The translations under genes were made by a program, and so were the position numbers. From Arthrobacter sp. StoSoilB5 (GTDB lineage: Bacteria; Actinomycetota; Actinomycetes; Actinomycetales; Micrococcaceae), in contig NZ_AP024646.1 of assembly GCF_019977235.1 (NCBI RefSeq), positions 3,968,001 through 4,032,000 on the forward strand: a DNA stretch of 64,000 nucleotides, given 5' to 3'. Positions 59,783 through 64,000 of this stretch are shown in pieces (within the stretch, counting starts at the first letter, position 1; the number at the start of each line of letters is the position of its first letter). Below the pieces are notes generated by a model, which ran no database searches, was not told the origin of the DNA, and worked only from the letters and a program-made list of their open reading frames with translations.

Positions 59783-60712
59783 ATGACCGTCATTACCGAA
59801 ACCAAACTCGAGTTCGCCAAGCTGGGTTCCCGCATCGGAGCCGAAATCCGCGGATTCGACATCAGCGGAGACCTCAGCCAGGACACCGTCTCCCAAATCC
59901 GTGCGGCCCTCAATGAGCACAAGGCCCTGGTGTTCCGGGAGGCCAACATCCTGAGCGACGAAGCACAGGTGAAGTTCGCCAGCCATTTCGGCCCGCTCAC
60001 CAAGGCGCATCCGACAGTTGCTTCCGTGGAAGGTGAAGAAAACGTCCTGCCCGTAGACAGCGAGAACGGCTCCGCCAACAACTGGCACACCGACGTCACG
60101 TTTGTGGTCAACCCACCGCAGGCCTCCACGTTGCGGAGCATCGATCTGCCTGCTTATGGCGGGGAGACCCTCATCGCTTCCTCTGCCGGCGCCTACCAGG
60201 ACCTGCCGGAGGAACTGCGCAACTTCGCGGACACCTTGTGGGCCATCCACACCAACGATTACGACTACTCAGTGCCCAAGAACCTTGAGCACCAGAATGC
60301 CGAGGAGCGCCGTAAGGAGTTCACCCGCCTGAAGTTCGAAACCGCCCACCCTGTGGTGCGCGTCCACCCGTTGACCGGCGAGCGCGGATTGTTCATTGGG
60401 GGCTTCGCGCAGCGGCTTCGGATCGTGGGCTTGTCCAACACGGAATCGAAGGACATCATCCGCCTCCTGCAGGCATACGTGACGCGTCCTGAGAATGTGG
60501 TCCGCGTGAACTGGGAACCGAACCAGGTGGTCTTGTTCGACAACCGCATCACCCAGCACTACGCCCCGGACAACTACGACGGCCAGCCGCGCAAGCTCAA
60601 CCGCGTGACCATTGCCGGCGACATTCCGGTGGGCATCGATGGCAAGCCCAGCCAGTCCATCCAGGGTGATTCGAGCACCTACTCGGTGGTGGCCCCGGTG
60701 ACCGTCTCCTAG
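59783..60712 (+). CDS. TauD/AtsK-type 2-oxoglutarate-dependent dioxygenase
   Basis: The 309-residue non-heme iron enzyme has the metal triad His102-X-Asp104 (NNWHTDVTF) and His259 (ITQHYA), and the 2-oxoglutarate Arg in LNRVTI. TauD releases sulfite from taurine; the related AtsK cleaves alkyl sulfate esters. The NNWHTDVTF stretch and the adjacent PPQASTL are closer to AtsK in my reading. GGAAACGAAACC precedes the ATG, 55 bases after the permease. It completes a self-contained sulfur-scavenging operon, probably induced at sulfate limitation. Confidence 0.92.
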   Translation: MTVITETKLEFAKLGSRIGAEIRGFDISGDLSQDTVSQIRAALNEHKALVFREANILSDEAQVKFASHFGPLTKAHPTVASVEGEENVLPVDSENGSANNWHTDVTFVVNPPQASTLRSIDLPAYGGETLIASSAGAYQDLPEELRNFADTLWAIHTNDYDYSVPKNLEHQNAEERRKEFTRLKFETAHPVVRVHPLTGERGLFIGGFAQRLRIVGLSNTESKDIIRLLQAYVTRPENVVRVNWEPNQVVLFDNRITQHYAPDNYDGQPRKLNRVTIAGDIPVGIDGKPSQSIQGDSSTYSVVAPVTVS

Positions 60713-60737
60713 GAGGGGATATGTGTTTCTGTTGTCA

Positions 60738-60803
60738 CCCAACTGAGTCGCAGTTAAGCGCGTTTTGAGGCTTCATAACGCGCACAACTGCGACTCAGTT
60801 GGG
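60738..60803. repeat. long palindrome between convergent genes, GCGCGTTTTGA core
   Basis: Two perfect 18-bp outer arms begin CCCAACTGAGTCGCAGTT and enclose a second inner stem GCGCGTT(T)TGA with one mismatch, loop GGCT. It lies between the dioxygenase stop and the aldo/keto reductase stop. It shares its inner core with the palindrome at 19317-19362. Confidence 0.9.
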
Positions 60804-60804
60804 T

Positions 60805-61764
60805 TTAGGGGATGTTGCTTCCCCGCGCCGCCACCCACAGGCCGTACCACTCGGCCCTGGACATGGAATCAGCTATCCGGGCGGCATCAGTGCAGGCAGC
60901 GATTCGCCCGGGGTTAGTGGTTCCCAGCACGGGAGAGATCCGCGCCGGATGTCGCATCAGCCACCCCAGCAGCACCGATTCAGGCGTGGTGCCTTTCTCT
61001 CCCGCGAGCCGCTGAAGCATTTCAGCGGTTGCCGACTCGGCCAGCGACTTTTCCTCGGACGGCGCTCCCGTGTAGCGCCCTTGAGCCATGGAACCGTAGG
61101 CCTGGAGCTCAATCCCCTTTGCCATGCATAGCTCCACCGTCCCGTGCGGGAAGCTGTAGCCCACTCCCTCTGCATGGTTCACCAGCACCGTACTTTCCAG
61201 CCAGTCCCGGCGCAGCAGGCTCATCTCCAGCTGGTTGGCAATGATCGGCATCTCAAGGCAGTCCTGCAGGAACGCAATCTGCGCGCCGGACATGTTGGAC
61301 ACACCCAGCTGCCGCACTTTGCCTTCCGACATCAACTGCCCGACGGCGTCCGCCACCTCGCGTGGGTCCATGAGGGGATCCGGACGGTGCAGGAGCAGGA
61401 TGTCCACGTAGTCCGTTTGGAGCCGCTTCAAACTTCCATTGACCCGTTCCAGGATGGCTTCCCTGCTGAGGTCGTAGTGGGTATCAAGCCCACGCTCCCC
61501 CAGCCTGATTCCGCATTTGGTTTGGAGCTGGATCTTTTCGCGCAGGCCCTGCGAACGGGCGAGGACTTCCCCAAAAACGGCTTCGGACTTACCGCTCCGG
61601 TAGATGTCCGCGTGATCGAACAACTCAATGCCGATCCCTTGTGCTGCCTCGATAACTGCGGCAGCCTGTTCGATCTCCGCAGCACCGTACGAGGTACCGT
61701 CCCAAGGACCGCCCAGGCCCATGCAACCGTAAATGAGGCGCCCGCGCCCGTTCGCGTTAGTCAT
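60805..61764 (-). CDS. aldo/keto reductase (YdhF-like)
   Basis: The 319-residue enzyme has the AKR (alpha/beta)8 barrel with the catalytic tetrad: Asp and Tyr in FDHADIYRSGKSE, Lys in QTKCGIRLG, and His in DILLLHRPDP. The C-terminal GWLMRHPARISPVLGTTNPG binds NADPH. The start is the ATG of MTNANGRGRL, 23 bases after the alpha-glucosidase stop. It is likely the last gene of a sugar-metabolism operon and may reduce an aldose or ketone. Confidence 0.9.
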   Translation of the reverse strand: MTNANGRGRLIYGCMGLGGPWDGTSYGAAEIEQAAAVIEAAQGIGIELFDHADIYRSGKSEAVFGEVLARSQGLREKIQLQTKCGIRLGERGLDTHYDLSREAILERVNGSLKRLQTDYVDILLLHRPDPLMDPREVADAVGQLMSEGKVRQLGVSNMSGAQIAFLQDCLEMPIIANQLEMSLLRRDWLESTVLVNHAEGVGYSFPHGTVELCMAKGIELQAYGSMAQGRYTGAPSEEKSLAESATAEMLQRLAGEKGTTPESVLLGWLMRHPARISPVLGTTNPGRIAACTDAARIADSMSRAEWYGLWVAARGSNIP

Positions 61765-61787
61765 GCCTTCAGATTCTTCCGCAACGC

Positions 61788-63542
61788 TTAAGCGTCGCGG
61801 ACCACCCACGCAGAGGTGTCGGCAGGAAGCAGGCCGTCTTCCAGCGGTCCGCTGCTCACGACGACGGTCCCCGCCGGAAGCTCGAACGGCTCGGTTCCGA
61901 AGTTGGTTACCGTGTCCCAACCACCCGGACGGCTGAAGTGCAGCACGTCCTGGTTGCCAGTCTCAACCCATTCGAGTTCCTCGTCAGCCTGCAGTTCGCT
62001 CCGCAGGCGAAGCGCTCTGCGGTAGAACTCCAGCGTTGAGCCTTCCACGCCTTCCTGTTCTGAAACTGCGTAGCGTGCGAACCACTCCGGCTGGGGCAAG
62101 TGTGCCCTATCTTGGCCGAAGCCAAAGGAAGGTCCGTCTGCAGTCCAAGGGAGCGGGACGCGGCAACCATCGCGGCCGATCTCGACTCCCGGGTTGCGGA
62201 AGAAGGACGGGTCCTGACGCTCGGAGTCAGGAATTTCGGTCACTTCACGCAGGCCAAGCTCTTCTCCTTGGTACAGGTAGGCAGAGCCAGGAAGTGCGAG
62301 CATCAGCAGCGTGGCAGCACGGGCACGACGCAAGCCGAGTTCGACGTCGAGCTCTTCCGCCGGAGCTCCGGCCAGAAGCCAGCCCTTGCCGTCCTGGCCC
62401 TTGGGCTTGGTGGACGAGATGTCCTGGGCAGCATTGGTTCCCTGGGCCACTGAACCGCCCTTGGGCAAGCCGTAGCGTGTGGCGTGGCGGACGACGTCAT
62501 GGTTGGAGAACACCCAGGTGGAGGAAGCCCCGGTTTCCTTGGCCGCGATCAGGTTTTCCGTGATGATCTTCCGGAAGGAAGGTGCATCGAAATCGGCCTG
62601 CAGGAGGTCGAAGTTGAAAGCCTGGCCCAGTCCCTCAGGGCTCGCATAGCGGGCACGGCGGGACTCGTGGACCCAAGCCTCGGCCACGGCAGTCCGTGGC
62701 GGGTTGTACTCGTTGAAAAGCTTCCGCCACTCGGCGTAAACCTCATGCACTTCGTCGCGGTCCCAAAACGGGTGTGATCCGTCCACGAAGCCATCTGTGC
62801 CATGGGCCCGGGCTGCGAGATCGGCCTTCATCGGCATGGGCTCGGAGAGATCCTTGGCCATGCCGTGGGCGACGTCGATGCGGAAGCCATCCACGCCACG
62901 GTCGGACCAGAAGCGCAGGGTCTTCAGGAAGTCCTCACGGACCTCCGGGTTGTCCCAGTTGAAGTCGGGCTGCTCCTTGGCAAAGATGTGCATGTACCAC
63001 TGGCCGGGAGTACCGTCCGGCTCTGTAATGCGCTCCCAGACCGGTCCGCCGAACACTGAGTCCCAGTCCGAGGGCGGGAGCTCGCCGTTTTCACCTTTGC
63101 CGTCCCGGAAGATGTAGCGTTCGCGCGCAGCGGAGCCCTTGGGTGATGCCAAAGCTTCCTTGAACCATTCGTGGCGGTCCGAGGAGTGGTTGGGCACGAT
63201 GTCGGCCACCAGCTTGATGCCCGCGGCGTGGAGGGCAGCAGCCATCTCATCGAAGTCTTCAAGCGTCCCCAGCTTGGGATCCACGTTGCGGTAGTCATCC
63301 ACGTCGTAGCCACCGTCAGCGAGTGCGGAGGGATAAAACGGACTCAGCCAGACGGCGTCGATCCCAAGTTCCTTCAAGTACGGGACCTTTGCCGTGATGC
63401 CCTGGATGTCGCCGATGCCGTCGCCGTTGGAATCAGCGAAGCTGCGGGGGTAGATCTGGTAAACGGCCGCCTGGCGCCACCAGTTCGGATCAGCCATGCG
63501 CTCTGCGTCGGTACGGGGTGCCTGAGTGGCGGAAGTGCTCAC
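61788..63542 (-). CDS. GH13 alpha-glucosidase (oligo-1,6-glucosidase/AglA type)
   Basis: The 584-residue enzyme has the GH13 catalytic triad: nucleophile Asp223 in DGFRIDVAHG, acid/base Glu288 in AVAEAWVHES, and Asp349 in FSNHDVVR. The domain order is WWRQAAVYQIYPRSFADSNGDGIGDIQGI, the B domain near residues 110-190, then the C-terminal beta domain. It hydrolyses alpha-1,4 or alpha-1,6 glucosides such as maltose, trehalulose or isomaltose. It lies after the ABC-permease gene, consistent with intracellular breakdown of an imported oligosaccharide. A palindromic site sits right before its start. Confidence 0.94.
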   Translation of the reverse strand: MSTSATQAPRTDAERMADPNWWRQAAVYQIYPRSFADSNGDGIGDIQGITAKVPYLKELGIDAVWLSPFYPSALADGGYDVDDYRNVDPKLGTLEDFDEMAAALHAAGIKLVADIVPNHSSDRHEWFKEALASPKGSAARERYIFRDGKGENGELPPSDWDSVFGGPVWERITEPDGTPGQWYMHIFAKEQPDFNWDNPEVREDFLKTLRFWSDRGVDGFRIDVAHGMAKDLSEPMPMKADLAARAHGTDGFVDGSHPFWDRDEVHEVYAEWRKLFNEYNPPRTAVAEAWVHESRRARYASPEGLGQAFNFDLLQADFDAPSFRKIITENLIAAKETGASSTWVFSNHDVVRHATRYGLPKGGSVAQGTNAAQDISSTKPKGQDGKGWLLAGAPAEELDVELGLRRARAATLLMLALPGSAYLYQGEELGLREVTEIPDSERQDPSFFRNPGVEIGRDGCRVPLPWTADGPSFGFGQDRAHLPQPEWFARYAVSEQEGVEGSTLEFYRRALRLRSELQADEELEWVETGNQDVLHFSRPGGWDTVTNFGTEPFELPAGTVVVSSGPLEDGLLPADTSAWVVRDA

Positions 63543-63554
63543 GAAACTCCTTTG

Positions 63555-63569
63555 ATTTAGAATCTAAAT
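63555..63569. promoter_or_regulatory. palindrome upstream of the alpha-glucosidase, candidate operator
   Basis: ATTTAGA and TCTAAAT are perfect 7-bp arms around one central A, 13 bases before the start codon. The site's position suits a repressor of the sugar genes, for example of ROK, LacI or MarR type, which I cannot tell from sequence. Confidence 0.5.
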
Positions 63570-63618
63570 TTATGTCCCGAACCAGTATGAAACGCCGGGT
63601 GCGGAAGGTCAACAAGTG

Positions 63619-64000
63619 TCAGCCCTTAACGGCCCCTTGGGTAACGCCTGCCATGACCCACCTCTGGGTGAAGAGGTACGCGACGATTGCGGGCGCCATC
63701 GCCATCAGGTAGGACGCGAAGGACACGTGGTAGTTGTTGCTGAATTGGGTCTGAAACAGGTTTTGCCGTACTGGAAGGGTCTGCAGTGCCGGATCGGAGA
63801 TAATCAGCGACGGCATCATGAAGTCATTCCAGGCGTAAAGGAATGCAAAGATACCGACGGTCGCGCTCATCGGCGCCAGCAGTGGGAAGATCAGCTTCCA
63901 AAACGTCTGCCACGTTGTAGCGCCGTCGATCCTGGCGCTCTCTTCGAGTTCCATGGGAATCGAACGGAGGAATGCGGTGAAGAGCAGCACGCTGAAGCTC
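63619..64000 (-). CDS. carbohydrate ABC transporter permease, MalG-type (start outside window)
   Basis: This is the C-terminal part of an inner-membrane permease whose start lies beyond the window edge. The EAA motif MELEESARIDGATTWQTFWK with the following FPLLAPM is typical of the MalG/CUT1 group. Three hydrophobic helices are visible, ending SYLMAMAPAIVAYLFTQRWVMAG and AVKG. It would import oligosaccharides for the GH13 enzyme next to it; the 76-base gap and shared strand support one operon. Family is certain, substrate is not. Confidence 0.92.
   Translation of the reverse strand, partial: SFSVLLFTAFLRSIPMELEESARIDGATTWQTFWKLIFPLLAPMSATVGIFAFLYAWNDFMMPSLIISDPALQTLPVRQNLFQTQFSNNYHVSFASYLMAMAPAIVAYLFTQRWVMAGVTQGAVKG

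Overview
The window is a chromosomal stretch of a high-GC Gram-positive bacterium, most likely Arthrobacter or Paenarthrobacter (Micrococcaceae). The case rests on gene content and order: mycothiol synthase next to a GlnR regulator, ppk1 next to a MutT1-type Nudix/phosphatase, a NusG with a long acidic N-terminal extension, frequent GTG/TTG starts, and strong third-position GC that throws up long antisense ORFs opposite real genes. No rRNA, insertion sequence, prophage or CRISPR array is visible.

Layout. 1-4.7 kb: the 3' end of a GH1 beta-glucosidase, a 41-residue membrane peptide and a 1418-residue polytopic membrane protein. 4.8-17.2 kb: the core expression block read on the minus strand, rpoB-rpoC and then rpsL-rpsG-fusA-tuf. 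17.6-19.3 kb: a thiolase and a YbaK-type deacylase on the plus strand, closed by a near-perfect long palindrome. 19.4-26 kb: tRNA-Trp, secE, nusG, rplK, rplA, two overlapping double-GNAT genes, then rplJ-rplL behind an attenuator-like hairpin. 26.2-34.1 kb: a class I aminotransferase, a cell-envelope stress cluster (LuxR-type regulator and PspC-fused histidine kinase, divergent from a LiaF-like PspC protein, a two-TM protein and a lone PspC), then pfkA and a GNAT. 34.2-39.6 kb: minus-strand genes for a drug exporter, ankyrin protein, YgfZ, flavodoxin-like protein, nitrobindin-like protein and two membrane proteins. 39.9-48.2 kb: glnR, mshD, ppk1, mutT-like, thyA, folA and asd on the plus strand, with a tRNA-like element on the minus strand between glnR and mshD. 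48.2-56.5 kb: a DUF559/AbiEi-like gene broken by two compensating frameshifts, an AlkZ-like protein, murB, an MFS protein, a HadA/HadB-like dehydratase pair, a DUF2797 protein and a CitE-like lyase. 56.9-60.7 kb: an aliphatic sulfonate/sulfate-ester ABC importer with a TauD/AtsK dioxygenase. 60.8-64 kb: an aldo/keto reductase, a GH13 alpha-glucosidase and the end of a sugar ABC permease.

The most unusual non-coding signals are: (i) two long palindromes between convergent genes that share a GCGCGTTTTGA core, at 19.3 and 60.7 kb; (ii) a 55-nt tRNA-like fold with acceptor stem, T-arm and encoded CCA but no anticodon arm, followed by a terminator (40.7 kb); (iii) a seven-unit array with exactly 10-bp period plus a 21-bp-spaced direct repeat upstream of the sulfonate operon (56.66-56.78 kb); (iv) several TANNNT boxes 6-8 bp ahead of start codons, suggesting leaderless transcripts. 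I see no complete novel defence or mobile system. The PspC/LiaF/two-component cluster and the GNAT pair inside the ribosomal region are the best protein-level leads.
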